Below, piece by piece: positions 1 through 10,439 of a stretch of 64,000 nt of DNA. The DNA lies in NCBI RefSeq assembly GCF_002804005.1, contig NZ_CP024965.1, forward strand, positions 496,001-560,000, in the 5' to 3' direction. The number at the start of each line of letters is the position of its first letter. Positions within the stretch are counted from its first letter, which is position 1. The notes under the pieces are model-generated. The model was given only the letters and a program-made list of their open reading frames with translations, had not been told where the DNA came from and did no database searches. The stretch comes from Williamsoniiplasma somnilux. GTDB taxonomy: Bacteria; Bacillota_I; Bacilli_A; Mycoplasmatales; Mycoplasmataceae. The position numbers were made by a program, and so were the translations under genes.

Positions 1-467
1 CATTGATTCAAGGATCAACTGCCGCCAAAAAAATTCATAGCGTAAAACAAAAAAAATGCAAAACATGAAAATGATGATTTTTTATTATTAATAATTTTAA
101 TTGTTTCATTTAACAAATTATATAATTTATAATTTTTTTGATCAAAATTTGTTCCTGAAATAATTATTTTGGAAATACAAGAAACATATAAGTAATCATC
201 ATAGTTATTTGCTATATTGTTGTTTTGATTAATTAAAATTCCTGTTTTCAACTTGGATAGTCCATTATATTTTTTGCTTTTAAAAACTTCGAATTCTGAA
301 TTAGAAAAAGTTTGTATAGAGTATCTATTTTTAGAACTCACTTTATTTACACCTAGTGCTACAAAAGCGATTTTACCGAATTTATCAGAAAAAGTTGTTA
401 CTATTTTAGCGTTTTCATCAAAATCAAAAGAATCTAAAACAATTGCGTTAAATATTGTTGCGGCCAT
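1..467 (-). CDS. recO: DNA repair protein RecO (3' part cut by window edge)
   Basis: RecO loads RecA onto SSB-coated single strands in the RecFOR recombination pathway. The N-terminal OB-fold half is visible. It opens with an 'IVLDSFDFDENAKIVT' segment and the 'FSDKFGKI' turn typical of Firmicutes RecO. The reading frame continues through an in-frame TGA (read as Trp) at 15-17 and runs off the window at base 1, so the C-terminal helical and zinc-binding part is not seen. The start ATG at 465-467 has a good GAGGTG ribosome binding site just upstream. It follows era closely on the same strand, as in Bacillus (ybeY...era-recO). The family call is secure; completeness cannot be judged. Confidence 0.88.
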
Positions 468-488
468 AAGTTCACCTCTTTTTGGTTT

Positions 489-1394
489 TTAGTACTTATC
501 TTTGTCATAGCCAAGTTTTTTAATTAATGAAGGTGAATTCCTTCAATTTTCTTGAACTTTAACAAAAACTTCCAAATTAACTTTTTTACCAAATATTTCC
601 TGTAATTCTTTTTTTGACTTATATTTTATATCTTTAATTTTGTTTCCAGCTTTACCTATTATAATTCCTTTTTGGGATTTACGTTCAACTATAATAGATG
701 CCGATATATTTAAAATATTTTCTTCATCATCTAAATCATCTATTAATATGGCAACACTATGAGGTATCTCTTGTCCTGTTTTTAATAAAATGTTTTCTCT
801 TATTATTTCTCTGATTAAAAATCTATTTGGCTGATCAGTAATTGTTTCATATGGATAATAAGGATGTTCGCTTTCTGGTAATTTATCTAAAATTATTTCT
901 TTAAGTTTTTCAATATTAATATTTTCAACAGAAGATGTTATCACCACGTCTTTAAAGTTAGAACTTAAACTTTTTCACTCAATAACTTTTTCTAATAATT
1001 TATCTTTTTTAACATTATCTGCTTTGGTTATAACTAGAATTTTGGGTACATCTCTTTTTTCTAATTCGTTTAATAAAAAATTATCATTTTTACCGATCGG
1101 TTCGTCTGCTGGAACTAAAAACAAAACCAAATCAACATCTTTAATACTTTTAAGTGCAGAAGCGTTCATAACTTTATCCAAATCATTTTTTGGATTATGC
1201 ACTCCTGGAGTATCTATAAAAATAATTTGATATGCGTCTTTTTTGTTTAGTATTCCTTTGATATTATTTCTTGTTGTTTGAGCTTTACTTGTTACAATCG
1301 AAATTTTGTGTCCCATAATTTTATTTAGAAGTGTTGATTTTCCGACATTTGGACGACCAACTATTGATACAAATCCTGATTTAAAATTAGCCAT
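489..1394 (-). CDS. era: GTPase Era, 16S rRNA maturation
   Basis: Era is a GTPase that binds the 3' end of 16S rRNA and helps 30S subunit assembly. The P-loop GRPNVGKST is at residues 13-21, followed by the DTPG switch motif and an NKxD-like TKAD motif. A KH domain makes up the second half and ends with the usual 'WRNSPSLIKKLGY' tail. Several Trp codons are TGA, so a standard-code reading splits the gene in two near 948-974. I start at MANFKSGF (1392-1394), because the upstream in-frame extension lies inside ybeY. The first 8 bases overlap the ybeY stop, which suggests translational coupling. The exact stop is placed by frame and could be off by a codon. About 301 aa, normal for the family. 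Confidence 0.95.
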
Positions 1395-1899
1395 AATGTT
1401 TTTTATCCTTTTCATAATCTTCTTCTGCAAATTTAATTTGATATTCTACACCTATTGACAATAAAATTTTTTCTTGTAAATCAAACATTTCTTTTTCTCT
1501 TTTTTTGCTTTCTTCATGATCGTATCCCAACAAATGTAAAAAACCATGCGCAAAAAGGAAACACATTTCTTCTTCAATTGTATGCATATACTTAATAGCT
1601 TTTTTATTAGCTTCTTCAAAACAAATAAAAATGTCACCAATTTCTCTAGATTTAATTTTTTTCATTTCTTTATTGGTTAAAAAAATAGGAAAAGAAATCA
1701 CATCAGGTATATAATTTTTATTTCGGTATGTTTTATTCATTTTTAAAGCTTCAGCTTCATTTAAAAAAGTTATAGATAATTCAATATTTTGATTTTCTAA
1801 TTTTAGTTCCGAAACACCTTTTTCAATAACTTTTATAGCAAGATCTTGAAATTTTGTCATATTAACTTTTGCTTTGTTATCGAAAAAAATATCTATCAT
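1387..1899 (-). CDS. ybeY: Endoribonuclease YbeY (rRNA maturation)
   Basis: YbeY is a zinc-dependent single-strand endoribonuclease used in 16S rRNA 3' processing and ribosome quality control. The zinc-binding signature is complete, with His118, His122 and His128 in HGFLHLLGYDHE. The N-terminal 'VISFPIF' segment is also family-typical. The protein is 170 aa, full length. The gene overlaps the era start by 8 bp, so ybeY, era and recO form one operon (the Bacillus order, without dgkA and cdd). The start ATG at 1897-1899 has an AAAGGAAC-type ribosome binding site. No oddities seen. Confidence 0.93.
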   Translation of the reverse strand: MIDIFFDNKAKVNMTKFQDLAIKVIEKGVSELKLENQNIELSITFLNEAEALKMNKTYRNKNYIPDVISFPIFLTNKEMKKIKSREIGDIFICFEEANKKAIKYMHTIEEEMCFLFAHGFLHLLGYDHEESKKREKEMFDLQEKILLSIGVEYQIKFAEEDYEKDKKHYG

Positions 1900-1944
1900 T
1901 GAATGTTCCTTTAAATAAATTATATAATAACAATATTTAAAAAT

Positions 1945-3855
1945 TTAAAATAAGTGACTATAATCATGGTTTAAATCAGTCAAAACAATAAAAGCTTTTT
2001 TATTATTTAATTCTAAAAACTTTTTATAAAGTTCTTCTTTAAATTCAAAAGAAAAATTAGGTAAAGGATTATTCAAAAATATAGTTTCAAATTTTGTAAA
2101 AAACAGAGATAAAAAGTTAACCAAATTTTTTTGATTAGAATCTAAAGAAGAAATTTTATCAAATAAGTTAATGTTGTTGTTTTTTAAAATATTTGTACAA
2201 TTTATTTCTTTAAAAATATTAACGTCTATAGTTTCACCAACAATGTGCTTTAAAACATTGGAATTTAAATCAATTTCTGAATATGATTCAAAATATTTTA
2301 TTCTTTTCGAAAGACTTTCTTTACTAATAATTTTTATATCAATATTATTAAAAGTTATTTTTCCCGTATAAAAATTTATCTTGTCACCTAAAATTTTTAA
2401 TAAAAGTTCTCCATGGTTTTTGATAAAAGTATTTTTTTTAATTGTTAAATTATAATTTTCTAACACATCAATTTCGTTAATATTTTTTGTTAAATTAACT
2501 ATTCGAATACTATTTATTTCTTCATTAAGATTAGTAAATTCAATTGATTTAGTTTTCAAAAAAATATTTAAATATTTTTTCCCATTTTTGTTTAAAATGA
2601 TATTTGTAGAAAACTTAAAAAAAGATTTTATATTTGAATTTAAACTAAAAGAAATTATTGTTAAAAACAAAACATCAGAATAATCTATTTGATTTGTTTT
2701 TATCAAATAATAGGAAAATAACATGACAACAAAATATGAAATTTTACTAAAGAAATATTCAAAACTATTTTTTAAATTTTCCTGCAAATCATAAATAATT
2801 TCTTTTGTTATTTTTTCGGTTTCTTTATTTTTAAGTGATAAGAAATCATAAATAATTTTTATACTTTTTTGCTTTTTATTTTCTTGTTTGTATTTATTTT
2901 TTTGTTCAATACTAAGTGTTATGAAATTCAAGAAAACTTCTAAAAAAATAAATGTGATTAAAATTAGAAAAATTAATACAGAAATTTCAATAATCATAAA
3001 AGATAAAAAAATCATAAATAAAAGATAATTTGGAAAATTATAAAAGAGCTGTATAAAAGAAAGTGTGTAGATATGAGACTTTTGTAAATGATTCTCTTTT
3101 TTATGAAAACTAATTTTACAGAATTCTTCATTTGACATGTTTTTGAAATAAATTTTTATCAAATTTAAATTATCCTGTAATATCAATACCTTAAAACGTT
3201 TAAACAAAATACTTTTTGCAAAAAATAATAAACTAGTTAATAAAGAAAGTAAAGAAAAAACCAATATGTCATTCCATATATTAGACGTATCAGTAAATCA
3301 GTTTGAAAAGCTTTTAACAAAAAGAGAATTGTATAACAATAATGTATTTATTGCTGAAGTTAAAGAAAACAATAAGATAATTCACCATATGTGTTTAAAA
3401 GCTATTTTGAATTCAAACTTAAAATCCAGTTTATTTTTAACAAATTTACCTTTTTTAAATATTAAAATATTACCTAAGTATGAATCGAGAAATTTTTGCT
3501 TCGGTATCTTACAAATTTTATTTTTACTCGGATCTGCAATTTTGAATAAATTTTCATTCATTTCTATAACAATTACAAAATGAACATAGCCAACTTCATT
3601 TTGAACTTGACAGATAATTGGTAAATTGTTTTTTTGTTCACTCAACATATTTGTTTCACAAGCAAAAGGTGATGCTTTTAAATTATATTTTGATCCTATA
3701 TTAATTAGGTCAAAAAAACTTAAAACATCATCACCTAAATTTAAATTTTCTTTAATTTCATACGTTAGTATACTTTTTTTGAAAAAATGATTGTAAATCA
3801 TAGCCATACAAGCAACTCCACAATCATTATTGCTATCTTGTTTTACAAATTCCAC
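1945..3855 (-). CDS. C39-peptidase/ABC-transporter fusion with degenerate ATPase domain
   Basis: This 636-aa protein has the layout of a peptidase-containing bacteriocin exporter: a C39 cysteine protease (about residues 1-150), a membrane domain with several hydrophobic segments (about 150-400) and a C-terminal nucleotide-binding domain. The protease looks intact: Gln6, Cys12 in NDCGVAC, His92 in YVHFV and Asp108 in ADPS. The ATPase domain does not. The Walker A region lacks GxGKST, the signature LSGGQ reads LDSNQ, the Walker B D-E pair is Asn-Asn in FLNNP, and the H-loop is altered. The frame is nonetheless open through many Trp-TGA codons, so this is not simple decay. It starts with GTG behind a strong GAGGTG ribosome binding site. 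No double-glycine leader peptide gene was seen nearby. Family call good; function unknown. Confidence 0.78.
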
Positions 3856-3885
3856 AAATTATCACCTCAATTATAATTAGAAATA

Positions 3886-4440
3886 TTAATTATAATTTGT
3901 AACAATTTCTTTACTCATTTTTTCTTTTCGTTCAATCCCCTCAAAATATTCAATTATATTTAAAGCGAATTGGACAGCAGTACCTGCTGATTGTCCGGTC
4001 ACAATATTTTTGTCAATAATTGAAGGTTTTGATAAATCTATTTTTGCATTCAATAAAAATTTATCAGCTCCTGGAAAATGTGTAATAAATTTGTTGTTAA
4101 GTAACTGGAGTTTACCTAAAATTTGCGGAGCAGCACAAATAGCTCCTAACATTTTGTCTTCTCTATAAAAATCAGTAATGATTTTTAAAAACATATCATT
4201 ATTAATTAATTTTTCAATTCCAGGACCACCAGGAATAATTAATCCATTATACTTTTCAAAATTAGCTTCAGATATATTTATATCTGAAATGATTTTAATC
4301 CCGTGTGAACCGGTAACTTCTAAGTTATTTTCAACCGATATAATTTCAACGTTATAGTTTGCTCTTCTTAGAATATCTATTGCTGCAACGGCTTCTATTT
4401 CTTCAAATTTGTTATGTAAAAATAATCCAATATTTATCAT
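3886..4440 (-). CDS. DJ-1/PfpI family protein
   Basis: A 184-aa protein of the DJ-1/ThiJ/PfpI superfamily (class I glutamine amidotransferase-like fold). The nucleophile-elbow cysteine Cys102 lies in GAICAAP, the acidic partner region 'KFEEIEAV' is near residue 11, and the IIPGGPG loop is near residue 69. Family members act in protein or nucleotide deglycation, chaperoning or oxidative stress; the sequence alone cannot choose among these. Its start overlaps the end of rarA by 7 bases, so it is translated in the same transcript. The 3' end lies in a 10-bp palindromic repeat (about 3869-3897) that precedes the next gene. Confidence 0.85.
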   Translation of the reverse strand: MINIGLFLHNKFEEIEAVAAIDILRRANYNVEIISVENNLEVTGSHGIKIISDINISEANFEKYNGLIIPGGPGIEKLINNDMFLKIITDFYREDKMLGAICAAPQILGKLQLLNNKFITHFPGADKFLLNAKIDLSKPSIIDKNIVTGQSAGTAVQFALNIIEYFEGIERKEKMSKEIVTNYN

Positions 4441-5684
4441 ATTATTTTTTTCCCTTTCATTCTTTCGTAAAGTTCAATGACTTTTTTTTCATAAGCAGAA
4501 CTTATTTTAGGTTTATAATATTGCACATTTTTTATTTCATTAGGTAGGTATTGTTGATCAACTCAATCATTTTTAAAATCATGAGGATATTTGTAATTTT
4601 TTCCGTAACCAAGTTTCGCTGCTGATTTATAATGAGTATCTTTTAAATGGTTAGGAACATCTAAAATAATTCCTGCTTCAACATCACTCATGGCCTTGTT
4701 AACTGCGAGGTATGCGGAATTAGATTTTTCACTTAAAGCCATTTCTACAATGGCTAAACCTAAAGGAATGATACCTTCAGGCATGCCAATAATTCTAAAA
4801 CTTTCGCATGCTTTCAAAACATGGATAGGAATATTGGGATTTGCCAAACCTATATCTTCATATGCCATAATAACCATTCTGCGCATTAATGTTTCAAAAT
4901 CACCAATTTGTACTAATCTCGAAAAATAATATAATGACGCATTAATATCACTTCCTCGAATAGATTTTTGTAAAGCTGATTTTAAATCATGAAAATCATC
5001 TCCATAACCACCACTTCTTGTTTTAGCTAAGGGCATAACTTTTAAAACTAAATCCAAATCAATATATTCATCAGCATATAAATTAATAAATAATTCCAGA
5101 TTATTAATAGCGCTACGTAGATCCCCGCCCGCAATTTCGATTAAATAGTTTAATGCTTCATTAGATATTTTTAAATTAATAATTTTATCAGAGAGCAATT
5201 TATCGAAATATTCAAACATTTCTTGATTTGTAATCGATTCTAACTTAACTATTGTTGAACGCGATCTAACTGCGGGATTAATAACAAAAAAAGGATTTTC
5301 GGTTGTTGTAGAAAAAATGGTTAAATTACCGGCTTCCATATGTTCTAACAATAAATCTTGTTTATCTTTATTCATACGATGAATTTCATCAATTATCAAA
5401 ATAAAATTATTTTCATTTTTAGCTAAATTAATTATTTTGTCCAGTTTTTCTTTTTTATCATATGAAGCGTTAAAAATTTCATATTTAACATTAAGGTCAT
5501 TAGCTAATGCTATCGCAAAGGAAGTTTTACCAGTTCCTGGTGGTCCAAAAAAAATCAATGAAGTCAAAAAGTTGTTTTTAATCATTTTTTGAATTAAACC
5601 ATTAGATGAGTTAATTTTTGATTGACCAACTATATTTCTAGTTGATATGGGTCTTAAAATAAATGCTAATGGCTTTTTATTCAT
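4434..5684 (-). CDS. rarA: Replication-associated recombination protein A (RarA/MgsA AAA+ ATPase)
   Basis: RarA is an AAA+ ATPase related to clamp loaders that acts at stalled replication forks. The 416-aa frame carries Walker A GPPGTGKT, Walker B LIIDEIHR, sensor 1 STTENP and the arginine finger region 'AVRSRS'. Beyond these is the RarA-specific C-terminal tetramerisation region with 'GYGKNYKYPHD'. The last 40 or so codons lie beyond a Trp-TGA at 4563-4565, giving a stop at 4434-4436 that overlaps the DJ-1 gene. The start is fixed by an excellent AGGAGGA ribosome binding site. It directly follows the lon terminator, so it probably has its own promoter. Confidence 0.93.
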
Positions 5685-5697
5685 TTTATCCTCCTAT

Positions 5698-5727
5698 AAA
5701 AAAATAACTAGTTTACACTAGTTATTT
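5698..5727 (-). terminator. Rho-independent terminator of lon
   Basis: A perfect 10-bp inverted repeat AATAACTAGT / ACTAGTTATT with a 4-base loop (5703-5726) is followed on the minus strand by a run of seven T. It lies 13 bases past the lon stop and just before the rarA ribosome binding site. Confidence 0.85.
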
Positions 5728-5739
5728 TACTACAAAATC

Positions 5740-8076
5740 TTACTTACTTAATTCAGAGTTAGATCCAAAAACTTCTGAAAATGTTTGATCAAAGTGTTCA
5801 ATACCTTTGATTTCTAAAACTGCCTTAACCTCTTCAGGCACTTCATCAAGATCTTTTAAATTTTTCATTGGAATTAAGATTTTTTTCAATCCGCTTCTAG
5901 AAGCGGCAATAGATTTTTCTCTTAATCCACCAATTGGAAACACTAAACCTCTTAAAGTAATTTCCCCTGTCATTCCAATTTCTTTAGAAACTGGTTTATT
6001 AGTTAAAGCAGAAACGATAGCGGTAACCATAGTAACCCCAGCTGATGGTCCATCTTTTGGAACAGCTCCTTCTGGGACATGGATGTGAATATCATTCTTT
6101 TCAAATAAATCTGGATTTATTCCATATTTTTCAGCATTTGATTTAACAAAATCTAGAGCTATTGTTGCAGATTCTTTCATAACATCTCCAAGTTTACCTG
6201 TTAAAGTCAAACCACCTTTACCTTGAAAATAATTAACCTCAATTGGTAAAATATCTCCACCGAATTGTGTATATGCCAATCCAGTAACCACACCAGGTTC
6301 AGATACTTTTTGTTTATCTGAGTGCTCTACCAACCTTTTTCCAAGATAATCATTAATAACTTTTCTGTCAACAACAACATTAGTTACTTCTTTATTTAAC
6401 AATTTAACTATAAATTTACGAGCTACAGAAGAAATTCATCTCTCTAAAGAACGTACACCGGCTTCACGAGTATAATATTTAATTAATTCATCTAATGCTT
6501 CATCTTTAAATTCAATTTCTTCGTTTGTCAAAGAGTGTTCTTTTAGAACTTTTGGCACAAGGTAATCTTTAGCGATTTTCATCTTTTCAATTTCAGTATA
6601 ACTTGATAGGTTGATGATTTCCATACGATCGTATAATGCTTCTGGAATGTCTTCAGGATAGTTAGCTGTAGCAATAAACATAACATTACTTAAATCATAA
6701 GGTTCTTCGATATAGTGATCTGAGAATTCAGCATTTTGCTCTGGATCTAAAACTTCTAACATTGCTGAAGCTGGATCCCCTCTTTGATCTGATGCCATTT
6801 TATCAATTTCATCTAATAAGAACAAAGGATTTTTAACTTTAGCGCGTTTCATTGTTTGAATGATACGTCCAGGCATAGCACCAACATAAGTTTTACGATG
6901 ACCTCTGATTTCCGCTTCGTCTTTAACTCCTCCAAGAGATATTTTGACAAAATTACGTCCTATTGCTTCAGCAATTGATTTAGCTAATGAAGTTTTACCA
7001 ACTCCAGGAGGACCTACTAATGTAATTATTTGTCCTTTTAAATCCTTAGTTTTTGATTTAACAGCAAGATATTCAATAATTCTATCTTTCACTTTTTTTA
7101 ATCCATAATGATGAGAATCCAAAACTTCTTTAGCATGTTTTAAATCTTCAATGTCTTCTGTTTTTTCTCATCAAGGCAGTGACATCATTCATTCAATATA
7201 GTTTCTTTCAACATTGGCTTCAGCACTACCAGATTGCATTCCTTCTAATTTAGAAATAGAAGAAAGAATTTTTTCTTTAACATGTTTAGGAAAAGGTTCC
7301 TTATCTAAACGAGCTTTGTATTTTTCTAAAATATCTATATCAGCGCCTTCGCCTTCGCCAAGTTCATCTTTAATTGCACGCATTTTTTCACGCAAATAAT
7401 AATCTCTTTGTTGATTATCCATTTTTTCTTTAAGTTTTTTAGCAATTAAATTATCGACATCAGATGTTACAAATTTAGTTCCATAAATTTTTAGTAAGTA
7501 TTCAAGTCTTTGAATTGGATCAATTGTTGTAATCAATTCTGCTTTTTGCTCAGTACTAAAAACTGGCGATTCTGTTGATAATTTATCAACAATTTCATCT
7601 AATTTTTCAGAACTTGGATTAGAAATAAAACTTTCAACTTCAGAACTAACTTGTTTTATTTCTAGTTTTAATTTTTTAATTAACTCAACAGCTTCAGTAA
7701 GGTATTCTTCACTAAATTCTGTTTTTGGTTCAAGAATGATTGCATCAGCAATGAAAAAACTTTTCTCATTTAAAGAAATATTTTCTAATTTAATTCTTTG
7801 CAATCCTGTTAATAAAACAGTTAATGTACCATCTTTTCAATTTTTTGATATTTCAACTTTAGCAAGTGTTCCTGTAGTGTAAATATTTTCAACTGAAGGA
7901 TTATCGTCCGAAATTTGTTTTTGCGATGTCACTATAATTTGACCATCAAAATTATCTATAGCAGCTCTAATTGCATCTTCAGACTGTTTACGACCAACTT
8001 CGATTGATTCTGAAAAATTGGGATAAATCACAATTCCTCTAGTCACCAAAACTGGAAGGTTTACTTTTTTACTCAT
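5740..8076 (-). CDS. lon: ATP-dependent protease Lon
   Basis: Lon degrades misfolded and regulatory proteins in the cytoplasm. The single 778-aa frame (interrupted only by Trp-TGA codons) has the N-terminal LON substrate-binding domain, a central coiled coil, an AAA+ module with Walker A GPPGVGKT at about residue 355 and Walker [10 protein letters not shown], and the C-terminal serine protease. The catalytic dyad is complete: Ser678 in PKDGPSAGV and Lys721 in GGLREKS. Length is typical of mollicute Lon. Expression is likely repressed by HrcA, because a near-perfect CIRCE operator sits on its promoter, and a strong terminator follows. It is therefore a single-gene heat-shock unit. Confidence 0.97.
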
Positions 8077-8100
8077 TTCCGTTCCTCCTTAAGGTACACG

Positions 8101-8145
8101 ATTATAATAACATATTTATTAGCACTTTCAACATTTGAGTGCTAA
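8101..8145 (-). promoter_or_regulatory. lon promoter with CIRCE operator (HrcA site)
   Basis: The CIRCE element occupies 8119-8145: TTAGCACTT, a 9-base spacer, then GAGTGCTAA. It matches the consensus TTAGCACTC-N9-GAGTGCTAA with one mismatch. On the minus strand a TATAAT -10 box (8101-8106) follows, and a TTGAAA -35 candidate lies inside the operator, so bound HrcA would block RNA polymerase. hrcA itself is in this window at 21476-22495. Confidence 0.9.
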
Positions 8146-8172
8146 TAAAAAACAAAAAGTTTCCTTTTTGTT
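8146..8172 (-). terminator. Rho-independent terminator of tig
   Basis: The hairpin AACAAAAAG / CTTTTTGTT with a 4-base loop (8151-8172) is followed on the minus strand by a T run. It lies 28 bases after the tig stop and abuts the CIRCE element of lon. Confidence 0.75.
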
Positions 8173-8199
8173 TTAATATTTTCAGTTTTAAAATAATTA

Positions 8200-9483
8200 T
8201 TATTTACCGTTGTTTTCATATAAAAAGTTAGTTAATAATTCATTTTGCATTTCAGCTTTAATTTGTTCTAAACCAAGAATTTCTTTAATGTAAGATTGTT
8301 CAACCCCAAATTTAGTTGCTAACTCATTGTACTTTTCATTTATTTGTTTTTCTGTTGGAACAAAATTTTCTTTAATTTTAATTTCGCTGGTTACAAGATA
8401 AGAATTCAATCTGTATTTAGCATCATCAACCATTTCTGCTTCAATATCAGCATCAGATAGTCCTGTTGCTTTTTTGTAATCTTTTAATGTTAATCCTTGA
8501 CGTTTAACTTGTTCTTCAAATTCTTTTTTTAGATCTTGAATTTGGTGCTTTATAGCTGAAGCAGGTAAATCAATTTCAGAATCTTTAATTACTTCATTAA
8601 TCACGTTGTTAACAAATTGATTTTTAATGCTTTCAGTTTTTTGAATTAAAATATCACTTTTAAGTTTAGTTTCTAATTCAGCAAAAGTAGTAATACCTTT
8701 AATGTTTAAATCTTTTGCTAGTTCATCATCTTTTTTAGGTAAAATTCTTTCTTTAATTTCTTTAATTTCTAATTCAAAAGTAGAATCTTTTCCTGCTAAT
8801 TCGGGAGTGTAATCTTCAGGAAATTTAACATTAATTGATGTTTTTCCTAAACCTTTTCCTATCATTGAAGCTTCAAAACCTGGAATAAATTGGTTAGAAC
8901 CAATTATTAAAGTATGATCTTTTGCTTCTCCACCTTTAAAAGCAACGCCATCAATGAAACCTTTAAAATCAAATGTTACTGAATCGCCGTCTTTAATAGT
9001 TTCTTTTTGATCACGGATTTTTTCCATCACAAATTTTTGTTGGTATTGATTTATAGCTTGTTCTAAATCTTCTTTAGTAACTTCAATTTTTTCTTTTGAA
9101 ATTGAATTTATTCCTGTATATTTACCTAATTTAATTTCAGGTTTTAAATCAAATACGAAATCAATAATTATTTCTTTCTCATTCACTTTAAAAGGAATTG
9201 GTTCAGGGCTAGTCATTGGTTCAAGTTTTGATTCAGAATTACGAGCAAATTCAAAAGCTGGTTGCACCGAAATTCTAAACGCTTCATTATAAATTTTTGA
9301 TGGAGTTAATAACTTAACAACTTCACTTTCTGGAGCTTTACCCTTTCTAAATCCTGGTATTTCTATGTTTGTTCTAACTCTATTTTTGGCTTTTTTTAGA
9401 ATTTCTTCTCATTCTTTACCTTCAATTGTTACAGATCACTTACCTTGACCTTTATCTTTTATTTTTTCTTCTAAAAATTTCAT
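8200..9483 (-). CDS. tig: Trigger factor (ribosome-associated prolyl isomerase chaperone)
   Basis: Trigger factor binds ribosomes near the exit tunnel and folds nascent chains. The 427-aa frame has the N-terminal ribosome-binding domain with the 'GFRKGKAP' signature, the FKBP-type PPIase domain with 'FDFKGFIDGVAFKGGEA', and a long helical C-terminal chaperone domain. The ATG at 9481-9483 (MKFLEEKIK) is preceded by AAGGGAG; a standard-code reading loses the first 72 residues at a TGA. It is the distal gene of an efp/Asp23-like/tig run, all on one strand with short gaps. Confidence 0.94.
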
Positions 9484-9493
9484 TTTTTCTCCC

Positions 9494-9790
9494 TTATTTG
9501 CTATATGCGATAGCAATGTTTTTTGGTTTTAAATCAAGTGTTTTAATAATTATTTCTTCTACAGATTTGTTAATACTTTTTTCGTCAATTTCAATTTTTC
9601 TAACACCATCCAATAAAGTTATTTTAATCAACACATAAATTAAATTATCATGATGCAAATGAGTTAATACTGATACATCCTTAACCTCTTTGTTAAGTGA
9701 ACTATTAACCGTAAACTGAATTAATTTATTAAGAGCATATTGCTCAATATCTAAACTACCGCGATTATTTCTTTCGACAGAAATATACAT
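9494..9790 (-). CDS. Asp23/Gls24-like (YqhY-type) small protein
   Basis: A 98-aa soluble protein without membrane segments. Its alternating beta/helix pattern (a 'VSVLTHLHHDNLIYVLIKI' strand region, then a C-terminal helix and a final strand 'NIAIAY') resembles the Asp23/Gls24 family. In Bacillus the family member YqhY is encoded near efp and the acetyl-CoA carboxylase genes, and the neighbour here is efp. YqhY-type proteins affect lipid synthesis or envelope stress, but the mollicute role is unknown. The start has a clear GAGGTG ribosome binding site. The family assignment is tentative because no diagnostic motif exists. Confidence 0.5.
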   Translation of the reverse strand: MYISVERNNRGSLDIEQYALNKLIQFTVNSSLNKEVKDVSVLTHLHHDNLIYVLIKITLLDGVRKIEIDEKSINKSVEEIIIKTLDLKPKNIAIAYSK

Positions 9791-9817
9791 TTGAACACCT
9801 CACTTTCTTATTAAAAA

Positions 9818-10375
9818 TTATTGTACTCTTCCAGAGTATTTACCATCAATTGTTGAAATTAGTACAACAGTGCCCTCTGTCACAAATAATGGAACTTGAA
9901 TTTCCCAACCTGTTTCAACTTTAGCTTTTTTTTGTGCACCTGATGTTGTATCACCTTTAACCGCTGCTTCAGCTTCAACAATTTTTAATTCAACTTTATC
10001 TGGCAAATTTATTCCTAAAATTTCACCATCGTACTCGGTCATCTTTATCATTAAACCGTCAGTTAAAAAATTTTGTTCTCATTCTAATCTTGACATCGGA
10101 ATTTGAACTTGTTCATAAGTTTCGATATCCATCAAGAAAGCATCGTTTCCATCGTTATACAAATATTGCATATCTTTTTTTTCAATCATTGCTTTTTCAA
10201 CTTTGTCACCACCAGTAAAAGTAATGTCAGTTCTAGAACCAGTACGCAAATTTCTAACTTTAACAGTTACTTTTCCTTGTTGTCTACCTGTTTTTGAAAA
10301 AGATTGTTCCAAAACAACAAAAATATTATTTTCATATAAAAATGTTGTTCCGGGTCTTAAATCATTTACTTGCAT
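9818..10375 (-). CDS. efp: Translation elongation factor P
   Basis: EF-P rescues ribosomes stalled at polyproline stretches. The 185-aa frame holds the KOW-like domain I and two OB-fold domains, with the C-terminal region typical of EF-P near 'EAEAAVKGDTTSGAQKKA'. The tip of domain I reads SKTGRQQGK. The position of the usually modified lysine (KPGKG) is therefore Arg31, as in the arginine-type EF-P of Pseudomonas, yet no EarP gene was seen in this window. Start ATG behind GGGAG. The gene follows an extended -10 promoter at 10417-10425. Confidence 0.95.
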
Positions 10376-10416
10376 TTACTTAAAATCTCCCTTTTAAATT
10401 CTAATAATCTTAATTA

Positions 10417-10425
10417 ATTATAGCA
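10417..10425 (-). promoter_or_regulatory. Extended -10 promoter of efp
   Basis: On the minus strand the sequence TGCTATAAT forms an extended -10 box (TGnTATAAT), about 42 bases before the efp start and beyond the stop of the ECF gene. No strong -35 is evident, which fits an extended -10 promoter. Confidence 0.5.
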
Positions 10426-10439
10426 ATATATCACTATTT

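Noticed and set aside
3266-3583. Plus-strand open frame of about 105 codons
   Set aside because: It lies opposite the C39-ABC gene, in a region that the minus-strand frame covers once TGA is read as Trp; no ribosome binding site.
1945-3855. Treating the C39-ABC gene as a pseudogene
   Set aside because: One open frame of 636 codons with intact protease triad; only the ATPase motifs are changed.
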